Notes under the pieces: generated by a model
What the model saw: only the letters and a program-made list of their open reading frames with translations
Told to the model about the DNA's origin: nothing
The model's database searches: none
Position numbers and translations under genes: made by a program
Shown here: positions 15,568-23,320 of the stretch, one piece after another
How the letters are laid out: each line of letters begins with the position of its first letter
Numbering within the stretch: position 1 is the stretch's first letter
NCBI GenBank assembly: GCA_038239345.1
Contig: JBBSEX010000017.1
Span: 61,641 to 125,640, forward strand
Direction: 5' to 3'
Origin: JBBSEX01 sp038239345
Lineage (GTDB): Bacteria > Acidobacteriota > Terriglobia > Bryobacterales > Bryobacteraceae
Length of the DNA stretch: 64,000 nt

Positions 15568-16811
15568 ATCCCGGCGATGAAGACGGGATCGATGTGTCCA
15601 CCGCGAATCGGGAATGCCGTGGCTACGACGAAGCCGTCTTTACGAATGCCGACGCCGACCGATTGTTTCTGCTCGGGTGAAATCGATGCAGCGGCGAAGG
15701 CCGCACCGGTTTTGTCCCAAACCGCGCCTGTGTCGTAGAACACTTCGGCGAACCGGTAGCGATAAGTAACCGATCCATAGACGATCCGATTTGCACCCAG
15801 CGGGCTGAGATCGAATTTGTTCCAGCCACGCAGTGTCGTGCTTGTTCCAAGCGCAAAACGATCGTATAGCGGAGCTTCGCCGCCGATAGCCCCAGCCTGA
15901 AATTCCGCGCTGACTACGCTTCGATCGTGGGCCCAGGCATAGCGAACGGCCAAAAGCTGACGGGTATAACCGTAATCGCTACCCAACGATTTCACGCCGG
16001 CGCGCAGATTGTAACTGGCATCCAGTTCCTGATTATCGACTTCCGTGCTCTGCCAGCGCTTGTGATAGCGAAGCGTATCGAGCACGGTGTGGGCGGCCTC
16101 AATGCTTGCCGGCGCGAACTGATTTTCCAGACGCTCGAAACTCATTCCGACAGTCATCGTCAGAGGACCGGCTATAGCGAAGGTCGCGCTGGGCTCAAAG
16201 TTCTGCCGCGTGCGGTATAGATCGGTTGCGCTCAGGCTTAAAGTCTGGCGGCTCCAATCTTCGTGATAGCCGTCGTATTCGAAACGCAGCGTCAGCCTGT
16301 TGTTGAATTCCTTGCGCTCTATTTTGGCTTTGACGCCGGTGAATTGCTCAATTAAATCGTCGCTTTCGCGGATCACTCCGAAGGTAAGTTCGTTCTTCGC
16401 CGCACGCGTCGTGATCTGACCCGCTCCGGAGAAGCCACTGCGCGACTGGTAGGCAAGTTTTGATAGCGCGATGTCGAAGTTCTTACGGGTATTCGCTACT
16501 TCGAACTCAACCGACACATGCTCGGGTTGCGTGCCCCGTAAAACTTTAACGCCGACGTTCGCGGTGCGTAGCTCGGAACGAATTCGCGAAGCCAGCCGAT
16601 CCAGCAGGCTATTGTCGAGCTTGGCCCCGATGACCCGGGCTATCTCGTTGCGCAGAGGATCGCTCAGCCGCAGTAGCTTTGAGCCGGAGATGTGAACGCT
16701 TTCCACTGTATAGCGGGAGTTGACGTTCCAATCCGGATCCTGGTTCCCGGCAAACGCGTTTCCAGCCGACAGGGCCAGTAGCCCACACAGGATAGACAAC
16801 AGGAGCTTCAT
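15558..16811 (-). CDS. Omp85/BamA-like outer-membrane barrel protein
   Basis: First gene of the five-gene unit. The 417-residue protein starts with a signal peptide (MKLLLSILCGLLALSAGNAFA), then one POTRA-like module (about residues 35-105; TVESVHISGSKLL ... VSVEFEV) and a beta-barrel (from about 120) with alternating hydrophobic strands. The Omp85 signature FALGTSTTLRGW lies about residue 325, and the chain ends in Trp-Phe, the C-terminal aromatic recognised by the BAM machinery. One POTRA domain is fewer than in BamA, so a TamA/two-partner-secretion-like or small D15-type role is more likely than essential barrel assembly. An earlier GTG (16850) is less likely because the ATG gives the canonical signal peptide. 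Confidence 0.8.
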   Translation of the reverse strand: MKLLLSILCGLLALSAGNAFAGNQDPDWNVNSRYTVESVHISGSKLLRLSDPLRNEIARVIGAKLDNSLLDRLASRIRSELRTANVGVKVLRGTQPEHVSVEFEVANTRKNFDIALSKLAYQSRSGFSGAGQITTRAAKNELTFGVIRESDDLIEQFTGVKAKIERKEFNNRLTLRFEYDGYHEDWSRQTLSLSATDLYRTRQNFEPSATFAIAGPLTMTVGMSFERLENQFAPASIEAAHTVLDTLRYHKRWQSTEVDNQELDASYNLRAGVKSLGSDYGYTRQLLAVRYAWAHDRSVVSAEFQAGAIGGEAPLYDRFALGTSTTLRGWNKFDLSPLGANRIVYGSVTYRYRFAEVFYDTGAVWDKTGAAFAAASISPEQKQSVGVGIRKDGFVVATAFPIRGGHIDPVFIAGMWF

Positions 16812-16936
16812 TGCAGTCTTCACGGCGGCACTTCGGCGGCCACTTGTCACGATAGCAGAATCAACGGCTTAGCATGACGAGGGGTGTGCCGAGGTTTCAC
16901 ACCGGCGCACAGGCTTCCGTTGGGCGGACCGCAAGT

Positions 16937-17629
16937 CTAGCGCGTGGCAGCCAGGGCGCTGCGATTCTTAGCGGCGGCTCGCACGGCATCCGCCGACGGA
17001 ACCACCATCACCCGCCGGCCGAGCTTCAGCAATCCATTGCGAGCAAGCACGTTCAATGCAGTCGATGTGGTCTCACGGGTAGCCCCGATCAAGTGGGCCA
17101 ACTCACTTTGCGAGATCGGCAGCGAATATTCAAGTACGCCCGGGGCAATGCCGAATACCGGCGCAAGTTCCGAAAGATAAAACAGGATGCGTGATTCTAC
17201 GTCGTGCAGACAGAGCAGCTCCACCTTTTGTTGCAGGTCACGCTGGCGATAGGTGAGCATTTCGGTCATCAATTGCCACATTTGCGGGCGGCCGCCGCAA
17301 AAGCGCAGAAAAAGATCGCGCGGAATGATGTAGATGACGCCTTCCTGCATGATTTCGGCGGACATCTGGCGGCTGCCATCCATGCGTAGCGCCTGCTCAC
17401 CGAAAAGTTCTCCTGGTCCGACGATGCTGAGGAGAATCTCCTTTCCGGCGTTGGTCCGGCGAACCAGCTTGACGTACCCGGACTCTAGGAAAAAGACGCT
17501 TTCGCTCGGGCTGTCGACCGTAAAGATGGTGGCGAATCGGCGATTGGGGGCGAACTTTCGCACCCCATCGAGATGAATCAGTTCGTCACGGATGATCGTG
17601 GAAAGGGCGCTTGTTCGTGCGTTTATCAC
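16937..17629 (-). CDS. Crp/Fnr-family transcriptional regulator
   Basis: A 230-residue cNMP-binding-fold regulator: N-terminal beta-roll (about 25-115; segments SVFFLESGYVKLV and GPGELFGEQAL), a dimerisation helix (residues 118-140) and a winged HTH near the C-terminus (ISQSELAHLIGATRETTSTALNVL). The cysteines that hold the FNR iron-sulfur cluster are absent from the N-terminus, and GELFGEQAL keeps the phosphate-cassette layout but lacks a clear cAMP-type RxxS pair, so the effector is uncertain. The start is GTG; a TATAAT at 17644-17639 ends 9 nt upstream. It shares its strand with, but is separate from, the trp/aro operon upstream. Confidence 0.9.
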   Translation of the reverse strand: MINARTSALSTIIRDELIHLDGVRKFAPNRRFATIFTVDSPSESVFFLESGYVKLVRRTNAGKEILLSIVGPGELFGEQALRMDGSRQMSAEIMQEGVIYIIPRDLFLRFCGGRPQMWQLMTEMLTYRQRDLQQKVELLCLHDVESRILFYLSELAPVFGIAPGVLEYSLPISQSELAHLIGATRETTSTALNVLARNGLLKLGRRVMVVPSADAVRAAAKNRSALAATR

Positions 17630-17638
17630 AGTGGCATC

Positions 17639-17644
17639 ATTATA
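17639..17644 (-). promoter_or_regulatory. -10 element of the Crp/Fnr gene
   Basis: TATAAT on the minus strand, 9 nt before the GTG start at 17629. A weak TTGTTC lies 19 bp further upstream. The gene therefore probably has its own promoter, separate from the trp/aro operon that ends just upstream at 17675. Confidence 0.55.
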
Positions 17645-17674
17645 TGGCCTACACTTCGCGAATGAACAAGGGCT

Positions 17675-18508
17675 TTATTTTTCGAATTCGCGCAACTTTT
17701 TTGCAGCTAGTGCGGCACTTTCAAATAGTACTTCAGTACTCTTTGACCTAAGGCCCACCTTAATCCGTTCGATTTCGCCTGTAAGTGCTTCCAGCGCTTG
17801 TATTATATTGGGTTCATTGGTAGCTAGAATGTCGCCCCAGACGTCGAAGGAACTACTTGCAAGGCGAGTCATCGCTAGTACTGCAGGTCCAGCCACCTCA
17901 GGTGCTTCCCCGATAGACCGTACCGTATTTGCTATAGCAGTGGAAACGAGCTGCGGCAAATGCGATACGTAAGCTAGGATACTATCATGTTGAGCGGATT
18001 CCAGGATACAGAGACGCGCTCCGATTTTAGAAATCCAACTGACGAAGTTGGCGGCGGCTTCCGTCTCTAGATCCGCAGGTTCACTGGGCGTCAGTATATA
18101 AGGATGTCCAGCGAAAAGGCCGGCATCGGCTTCAGAAACGCCTCGCGTCTCTTTTCCGGCCATCGGGTGACCGCCCAGGAATTGACCGCGAGTGAATTGC
18201 GCCCGCTCGACGATCGCGGCTTTAGTGCTGCCGGCGTCGGTGACAAAACTAGCCGCGCCGATAAGGGGCCGCAGGCGGTCTAATGTCTCAAGGATAGGGA
18301 GGATGGGCTGCGCGAGATAGATAAAGTCAGCTTGGGCGGCGGCCTGTTCCAAAGAAACGCCGTGGTCGATAATCCCCAGCCGTAACGCTTCGGCGATGGT
18401 GTTGGGCGAACTGACGCCTAACAGGTCGCCCCGAAACCCGGCCTTGCGCAGGGCGAGTGCGAACGATCCGCCGATCAGCCCCACGCCGACGATTGCTACC
18501 GTGCGCAC
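17675..18508 (-). CDS. tyrA: Prephenate dehydrogenase
   Basis: Oxidatively decarboxylates prephenate to 4-hydroxyphenylpyruvate for tyrosine. The 277-residue protein has the NAD-binding GVGLIGGSFALA loop (residues 8-19), the DAGSTK motif (91-96) and the catalytic GHPMAGKE with His114. No C-terminal ACT domain is present. The GTG start follows the aroF TAA with no gap (TAAGTG), so it is translationally coupled and is the last gene of the trp/aro operon. The 3' two-thirds of the gene use more A/T-ending codons than the neighbouring genes, perhaps reflecting a different history, but the frame is intact. Confidence 0.93.
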   Translation of the reverse strand: MRTVAIVGVGLIGGSFALALRKAGFRGDLLGVSSPNTIAEALRLGIIDHGVSLEQAAAQADFIYLAQPILPILETLDRLRPLIGAASFVTDAGSTKAAIVERAQFTRGQFLGGHPMAGKETRGVSEADAGLFAGHPYILTPSEPADLETEAAANFVSWISKIGARLCILESAQHDSILAYVSHLPQLVSTAIANTVRSIGEAPEVAGPAVLAMTRLASSSFDVWGDILATNEPNIIQALEALTGEIERIKVGLRSKSTEVLFESAALAAKKLREFEK

Positions 18509-19522
18509 TTAGACGGTTTTGCCCATCGCCGTAGCGATCAGCCGCACCTGCTGCATCATCTCTTCAAACTGCGCCGGATGCAAAGTCTGGGCCCCATCGC
18601 TCAGCGCTCGATCGGGATCGGGATGCACTTCCACCAGCAATCCGTCGGCTCCCGCTGCCACTGAGGCGCGGGCCATCGGCAGAACCTGATCGCGCCGCCC
18701 GGTGCCATGCGACGGATCGGCCACCATCGGCAGGTGCGAGAGTTTTTTCACCACCGGGATGGCTGAGATATCCATCGTATTGCGAGTGTAGGTTTCGAAA
18801 GTCCGGATTCCCCGCTCGCAGAGAATGACGTCGTAATTGCCGCCGGCCAAAATATATTCGGCCGATAGCAGCAGTTCTTCAATGGTGGCCGACTGGCCCC
18901 GCTTCAGCAACACGGGATGGCGTAGCTTGCCCAATTCCTTCAGCAGATTGAAATTCTGCATGTTTCGCGCGCCGATTTGCAGGATGTGGGAATAAGACGC
19001 AAGCAGCGGGATCTGCGTCTGGTCCATCACCTCGCTGATCACCAGTAAGCCGTGGCGATCGGCGGCTTCGCGCATCAGGCGTAAACCTTCCTCGCCCATG
19101 CCTTGAAAGCTGTATGGCGAACTGCGCGGCTTGAACGCTCCACCGCGAATAATTTTAGCTCCCGCGCGGGCGACTAGTTCAGCGCATTTTTCGATCTGGT
19201 CGTAGCTCTCCACGCTGCACGGGCCTGCCATGACGACGACATTTCCATCCCCAATGGAAACGTCCCCGATCTTCACCACAGTTCCGCCAGGCTTGAAATG
19301 CCGGCTGGCCAATTTATATGGGGAGACGATTCGATGGCATTCCTTCACGCCTTCCAGCGCCTCAAACGCGGCGGGATCGATTTCCTCCGCCGGGCCCACG
19401 CCACCCAACACCGTATGCAACACGCCGGTGGAACGATGAACGGTGAAACTCATCTGCACCAGGCGGTCGATCACTCCTTGCACTTGGGCCTCGGAGGCAC
19501 CTTCCTGCATTACGACTAACAT
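18509..19522 (-). CDS. aroF: 3-deoxy-7-phosphoheptulonate synthase (type I-beta)
   Basis: Condenses phosphoenolpyruvate with erythrose 4-phosphate, the first step toward chorismate. The 337-residue protein has an N-terminal ferredoxin-like regulatory domain (about 1-70), as in Thermotoga-type enzymes that respond to tyrosine/phenylalanine, then the KDO8P/DAHP TIM barrel with metal Cys102 (GPCSVES), RGGAFKPRSSPYSFQG, LLKRG and the DPSHGTG metal/phosphate motif. The ATG has a good AGAGGAG ribosome site 6 nt upstream. It is 20 bp from the chorismate mutase gene and abuts tyrA, supporting a single aromatic operon with allosteric control at this enzyme. Confidence 0.95.
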   Translation of the reverse strand: MLVVMQEGASEAQVQGVIDRLVQMSFTVHRSTGVLHTVLGGVGPAEEIDPAAFEALEGVKECHRIVSPYKLASRHFKPGGTVVKIGDVSIGDGNVVVMAGPCSVESYDQIEKCAELVARAGAKIIRGGAFKPRSSPYSFQGMGEEGLRLMREAADRHGLLVISEVMDQTQIPLLASYSHILQIGARNMQNFNLLKELGKLRHPVLLKRGQSATIEELLLSAEYILAGGNYDVILCERGIRTFETYTRNTMDISAIPVVKKLSHLPMVADPSHGTGRRDQVLPMARASVAAGADGLLVEVHPDPDRALSDGAQTLHPAQFEEMMQQVRLIATAMGKTV

Positions 19523-19542
19523 TGCCGCTCCTCTGAATCTTT

Positions 19543-19845
19543 CTACTGCGATTTTCCGTCGATCATGCGCGTCCGCTGAATCGCCCGCATCTCATCGATG
19601 ATGCGCTCAAAGATGCGCTTCACCGCGTCTGGCGGCAACGGTCCTGCATTGTTGTCTAAAACATTATGCAGCACGGCATCTTCGCGCTTTGGTTCATAAA
19701 TCGGCAGATCCACGCTTCGTTTGATTTCGCCGATACGTTCCACGACTTTTGTTCTTTCATTCAGCAGCGCGAGCAATGCCAGATCGATCGCGTCGATCTG
19801 GCCGCGGCAATCGCGGAGGCGAGCCTGAAAATCGCCGGCGGTCAT
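19543..19845 (-). CDS. Chorismate mutase (AroQ type)
   Basis: Rearranges chorismate to prephenate, the branch point for tyrosine and phenylalanine. It is a free-standing 100-residue all-helical AroQ enzyme: helix 1 with LRDCRGQIDAIDLALLALLNERTKV, active-site Arg/Lys in IGEIKRSVDLPIYEPKRED and the final helix KRIFERIIDEMRAIQ. Its ATG overlaps the trpA stop as ATGA. The position between trpA and aroF feeds the product straight to tyrA in the same operon. Some bacteria fuse this domain to DAHP synthase; here the two are separate adjacent genes. Confidence 0.9.
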   Translation of the reverse strand: MTAGDFQARLRDCRGQIDAIDLALLALLNERTKVVERIGEIKRSVDLPIYEPKREDAVLHNVLDNNAGPLPPDAVKRIFERIIDEMRAIQRTRMIDGKSQ

Positions 19846-20663
19846 CGGGTTACGGCTCCGGCCGGACGCCAGCCGCTGGATAGTTCGCGGGCAAACGACT
19901 CCAGATGTTGTTCTAAAGTGGCGTCGCTCTGGTATCTCTCGATGAGGCGCACGATGGCGCTACCAACGACCACACCTTCCGCCAGCTTTCCCACAGTGGC
20001 GGCCTGCTGGCCGGTGGAGATTCCGAAGCCGACGGCAAGAGGCAGGTCAGTCACCTTGCGCGTAGCTTCCACCAGGGGAGCGATCAGGCTTGAAAGTTCG
20101 CTTTGCTCACCCGTTACCCCGGTGCGTGAAACCAGGTAGACGAACCCGCTGGAATATTTCGCCACCAGTTGTAAGCGCCGCTGCGTGCTGGTGGGCGCGA
20201 CTAGAAACACCGTGTCCAGGCCCCGCGCCCGCAGAACCTGTGTCGGCTCCTCGGCTTCTTCGACGCTCAGATCGGTAAGCAGGCAACCATCGATTCCGAC
20301 GGCCACCGCATCGCGCGCCAATGCCTCAAAGCCATAACGCAACACCGGATTCAGATAAGTAAACAGGAGCAACGGCACATCGGAAGTCTTGCGGATTTGC
20401 TTGGCGATTTCCAGCACCCGCTTCACATTCGTGCCCGCCTTCAGCGCCCGGTCGGCAGCGCGCTGAATCACCGGACCGTCGGCGATGGGATCGGAAAACG
20501 GAACGCCCAGCTCGATCAGATCGGTTCCCCCGGCTTCGAGCGCGGCAACCAGGGCGGGCGTCCGTTCGGGCGAGGGATCTCCGGCGGTGAGATAGGCGAT
20601 CAGAGCGGGACGCCCCTGGATCTTCAGCCTTTCAAAGAGTCGCCGGATTCTCGTCGGCTGCAT
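19842..20663 (-). CDS. trpA: Tryptophan synthase alpha chain
   Basis: Cleaves indole-3-glycerol phosphate to indole and glyceraldehyde 3-phosphate, passing indole to TrpB through the alpha2-beta2 tunnel. The 273-residue TIM barrel keeps the catalytic Glu51 and Asp62 (LIELGVPFSDPIADGP), the phosphate-loop SRTGVTG and the C-terminal GFGIS plus GVVVGSAIV. The coding region overlaps trpB by 32 nt, an unusually long overlap, so the start at 20663 (MQPTRIRRLFERL) lies within trpB; an internal alternative start would remove the first conserved helix. It is coupled to the chorismate mutase gene by ATGA. Confidence 0.96.
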   Translation of the reverse strand: MQPTRIRRLFERLKIQGRPALIAYLTAGDPSPERTPALVAALEAGGTDLIELGVPFSDPIADGPVIQRAADRALKAGTNVKRVLEIAKQIRKTSDVPLLLFTYLNPVLRYGFEALARDAVAVGIDGCLLTDLSVEEAEEPTQVLRARGLDTVFLVAPTSTQRRLQLVAKYSSGFVYLVSRTGVTGEQSELSSLIAPLVEATRKVTDLPLAVGFGISTGQQAATVGKLAEGVVVGSAIVRLIERYQSDATLEQHLESFARELSSGWRPAGAVTR

Positions 20664-21852
20664 CGAGCTCCTTCAAGTTCTCGCGATAAATGTCGGTGTC
20701 CTTGTCACCGCGCCCCGACAAATTGATCACGAACAATTCGTTCTTCGCGGCGGGTGCCCGGCGCAAAGCCTCGGCAACGGCGTGCGCCGATTCCAGAGCC
20801 GGAATAATTCCTTCCGTCCGGGACAATATTTGCGCGGCTTCGATTGCCTGGGCATCGGTGACCGACACGTACTCGGCGCGTTTTTCATCGTGCAGCCAGG
20901 CATGTTCCGGACCCACCAGGGCATAGTCGAGTCCGGCGGATACGGAGTGGGTTAGCGATACCTGGCCGTCGTCGTCCTGCAAGAGATAACTATGCGCACC
21001 GTGCAGCACTCCCGGTGAACCGCCGGAGAAGCGCGCCGCATGTTCGCCCAGATTACCGCTCCGGCCGCCCGCTTCGACGCCAATCAGCTTCACACCCGCC
21101 TCGGCGATAAATTTATGAAAGATTCCAATCGCGTTGCTGCCGCCGCCGACACAGGCAAAAATCGAATCGGGCAGACGCCCTTCGTGTTGCAGAATCTGGC
21201 GATACGTTTCTTCACCGATCACGCTATGGAAATCGCGCACCATCAGCGGATAAGGATGAGCCCCCAGCGCCGAACCCAGCAGATAATGCGTGGTTGCAAC
21301 GTTCGTCACCCAATCGCGCATCGCTTCGCTGATGGCGTCCTTCAACGTCCGGCTGCCATTTTTGACGGCGACCACCTTCGCCCCCAACAAGCGCATCCGA
21401 AACACATTCAGCTTCTGGCGCCGCATGTCTTCTTCGCCCATGTAGACGATGCATTCCAGTCCAAACAAGGCGCAGACCGTAGCTGATGCCACGCCGTGCT
21501 GCCCCGCCCCGGTTTCAGCGATTATCCGCTTCTTGCCCATGCGCCGCGCCAGTAGAGCCTGGCCCAGACAGTTATTAATTTTGTGAGCTCCAGTGTGCAG
21601 CAGATCCTCACGCTTGATGTAGAGCCGTGCCCCGCCCAGCGTTTCGCTCAGACGCTTCGCATAGTAGAGCGGCGTTGGACGGCCGGCGTAGTTAGCCAGC
21701 AGATCCTGTAGTTCCGCTTGGAAAGCCGGATCTACCCGCGCTTCCCGATAGGCCTGCTCCAACTCCTCCAGCGGCGCCATTAAAACTTCGGGCACATAGC
21801 GGCCGCCGTAAGGGCCAAAGTGTCCGCGGGCATCCGGTTGTGAAGAAGTCAT
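20632..21852 (-). CDS. trpB: Tryptophan synthase beta chain
   Basis: PLP-dependent condensation of indole with L-serine to tryptophan. The 406-residue protein is a TrpB1-type chain with the opening GHFGPYGGRYVPEVL, PLP Lys91 in HTGAHKINN, the AETGAGQHG catalytic loop, the GGGSNAIG phosphate loop and the GPEHAWL segment. Its ATG overlaps the trpF stop as ATGA and its 3' end overlaps trpA by 32 nt. Length and motifs are normal for the standard TrpA-dependent class. Confidence 0.97.
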   Translation of the reverse strand: MTSSQPDARGHFGPYGGRYVPEVLMAPLEELEQAYREARVDPAFQAELQDLLANYAGRPTPLYYAKRLSETLGGARLYIKREDLLHTGAHKINNCLGQALLARRMGKKRIIAETGAGQHGVASATVCALFGLECIVYMGEEDMRRQKLNVFRMRLLGAKVVAVKNGSRTLKDAISEAMRDWVTNVATTHYLLGSALGAHPYPLMVRDFHSVIGEETYRQILQHEGRLPDSIFACVGGGSNAIGIFHKFIAEAGVKLIGVEAGGRSGNLGEHAARFSGGSPGVLHGAHSYLLQDDDGQVSLTHSVSAGLDYALVGPEHAWLHDEKRAEYVSVTDAQAIEAAQILSRTEGIIPALESAHAVAEALRRAPAAKNELFVINLSGRGDKDTDIYRENLKELDAADENPATL

Positions 21853-22430
21853 AGGAGTTCCGATAAAGCAGCTTCGACAAACTGTCGAACTTTCTGGCGA
21901 TCCTTAATGCCTGGCGAAGACTCCAGTCGCGAGCAGGCGTCAACACCCCATGGATGCACAGCGCGAATGGCTTGGCCAACATTCGATCCATCCAGTCCGC
22001 CGGCGAGTACGACGCGGATCGGTAGATTGCTGGCGACGGACCAATCGAACGTCTGTCCGGTTCCGCCGATCATCCCCGGCACCGCCGCGTCCAGCAGGAC
22101 AGCCTCGGCTTCTCCGCTATGGGGGAGTGTCTCACCAGCCCGCCGGGCCTTCCACACACGCAGCGGAAGCTCACCGGAATCGCCGTAGATCTGAACCACA
22201 TCGAGCTGTACAAGATTGGCGATGCGGGCAATCGTTTCCGCCGACTCAGCCACAAACACGCCCACCTGCAGGATGCCGGCCGGCAACCCCTGGCGCATTT
22301 CTGCGGCTTGTTCAGGCGTCACGTAGCGCGGACTGCGGGGATAGAAATTCCATCCAAGCGCGGTGGCGCCGGCGTCGATTGCCTCCAAGGCATCGTCGCG
22401 CCGGGTGATGCCGCAGATCTTGATAATCAT
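21849..22430 (-). CDS. trpF: Phosphoribosylanthranilate isomerase
   Basis: Amadori rearrangement of phosphoribosylanthranilate in tryptophan synthesis. The 193-residue TIM barrel has the catalytic Cys in KICGITR (residues 4-10), the general-acid Asp in the VLLDAAVPG strand, the GTGQTFDW phosphate loop and the GGLDGSNV and GVDACSRLESSPGIKD closing motifs. It is slightly short of the usual 200-210 residues but complete. It is coupled on both sides by ATGA to trpC and trpB, so it is monofunctional and not fused as in enterics. Confidence 0.95.
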   Translation of the reverse strand: MIIKICGITRRDDALEAIDAGATALGWNFYPRSPRYVTPEQAAEMRQGLPAGILQVGVFVAESAETIARIANLVQLDVVQIYGDSGELPLRVWKARRAGETLPHSGEAEAVLLDAAVPGMIGGTGQTFDWSVASNLPIRVVLAGGLDGSNVGQAIRAVHPWGVDACSRLESSPGIKDRQKVRQFVEAALSELL

Positions 22431-23209
22431 GCCGTCAAAGCCTTCAAAGCAGCCACCGGATCGCCCGATTTCATCAAATGCTCGCCCACCAGAAAAGCGC
22501 TGTAGCCGGCGGCGCGGAGCAGATCGATATCAGCCCGGGAATGGATCCCGCTCTCGCTAATGGTCACCGCCGAGCCTGGCATTTTTTCGGCGAGCCGCAG
22601 TGATACTCCTAGATCCACTTCGAATGTTCGCAGATCGCGGTTGTTGACGCCAATTACTTCGGCGCCGGAATCGACAGCCTGCTTCTGCTCTTCTTCGTTG
22701 TGAACTTCGACAATGCAGGCGATCTTATACTGTGACGCCACTTCGCGAAAGTGCCGTAACTGCGCCACCGAAAGAAGCGCCGTGATCAGTAGTATCGCAT
22801 CCGCTCCGGCGGCGGCCGATTCCACAATCTGCCGCTCATCGATAGTAAAGTCCTTGCGCAGCACCGGGAGCGAAACCGCGGCCAGGCGGGCATCGGCCAA
22901 GTGCGACAGGGAGCCATGAAAGAACTGCTCGTCGGTCAGCACAGACAGCGCGGCGGCACCGCCCTCGGCAAACTGTAAGGCGAGTTTCGCGGGATCGAAA
23001 TCCTCCACAAAAACGCCTTTACTGGGAGATGCCTTCTTCATTTCGGCGATAACGGCCGGCTCGCGGGCCACCAGAACACGGCGAAAATCCCGCCGCGCCT
23101 GTACCGAATCGGCGGCCAACTCTTCCAATCCCGCGGGCCATGGGCGTTCCAATTCGAGGCGTTTGCGTCCGATAATTTTTGCCAGAATGTCTGGGACGGC
23201 TTGGTTCAT
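22427..23209 (-). CDS. trpC: Indole-3-glycerol phosphate synthase
   Basis: Ring-closing decarboxylation of CdRP to indole-3-glycerol phosphate. The 260-residue TIM barrel carries the substrate-binding EMKKASPSKG segment, the catalytic Lys in LRKDF, the Glu in VEVHNEEE, NNRDL and the SESGI phosphate motif, all conserved. It is the first gene of the operon trpC-trpF-trpB-trpA-chorismate mutase-aroF-tyrA. A TAAAAT hexamer at 23224-23219 ends 9 nt before the ATG, so the operon transcript is nearly leaderless and no room remains for a leader-peptide or T-box attenuator. Confidence 0.95.
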   Translation of the reverse strand: MNQAVPDILAKIIGRKRLELERPWPAGLEELAADSVQARRDFRRVLVAREPAVIAEMKKASPSKGVFVEDFDPAKLALQFAEGGAAALSVLTDEQFFHGSLSHLADARLAAVSLPVLRKDFTIDERQIVESAAAGADAILLITALLSVAQLRHFREVASQYKIACIVEVHNEEEQKQAVDSGAEVIGVNNRDLRTFEVDLGVSLRLAEKMPGSAVTISESGIHSRADIDLLRAAGYSAFLVGEHLMKSGDPVAALKALTA

Positions 23210-23218
23210 CGTTAAGAG

Positions 23219-23224
23219 ATTTTA
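23219..23224 (-). promoter_or_regulatory. -10 element of the trp/aro operon
   Basis: TAAAAT on the minus strand, 9 nt before the trpC start codon. It is the only promoter-like site between trpC and the divergent 51-bp repeat. No -35 hexamer of good quality is seen. Confidence 0.4.
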
Positions 23225-23269
23225 TCGTAACATCTTGCTTATTCCGAGACGTCGCGACCCTGTCCTAAA

Positions 23270-23320
23270 AATGCTACTTTATACGAATCTTACGTCGCCG
23301 GAGTAACATCGGATGTGGCC
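23270..23320 (+). repeat. 51-bp direct repeat, copy 1
   Basis: Identical to 24407-24457 except at two positions (49/51). It contains a TATACG -10-like site, a GGAG ribosome site (23300-23303) and the ATG at 23313. Here it precedes the pseudogene, so it looks like a copied promoter/start region. Confidence 0.9.
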
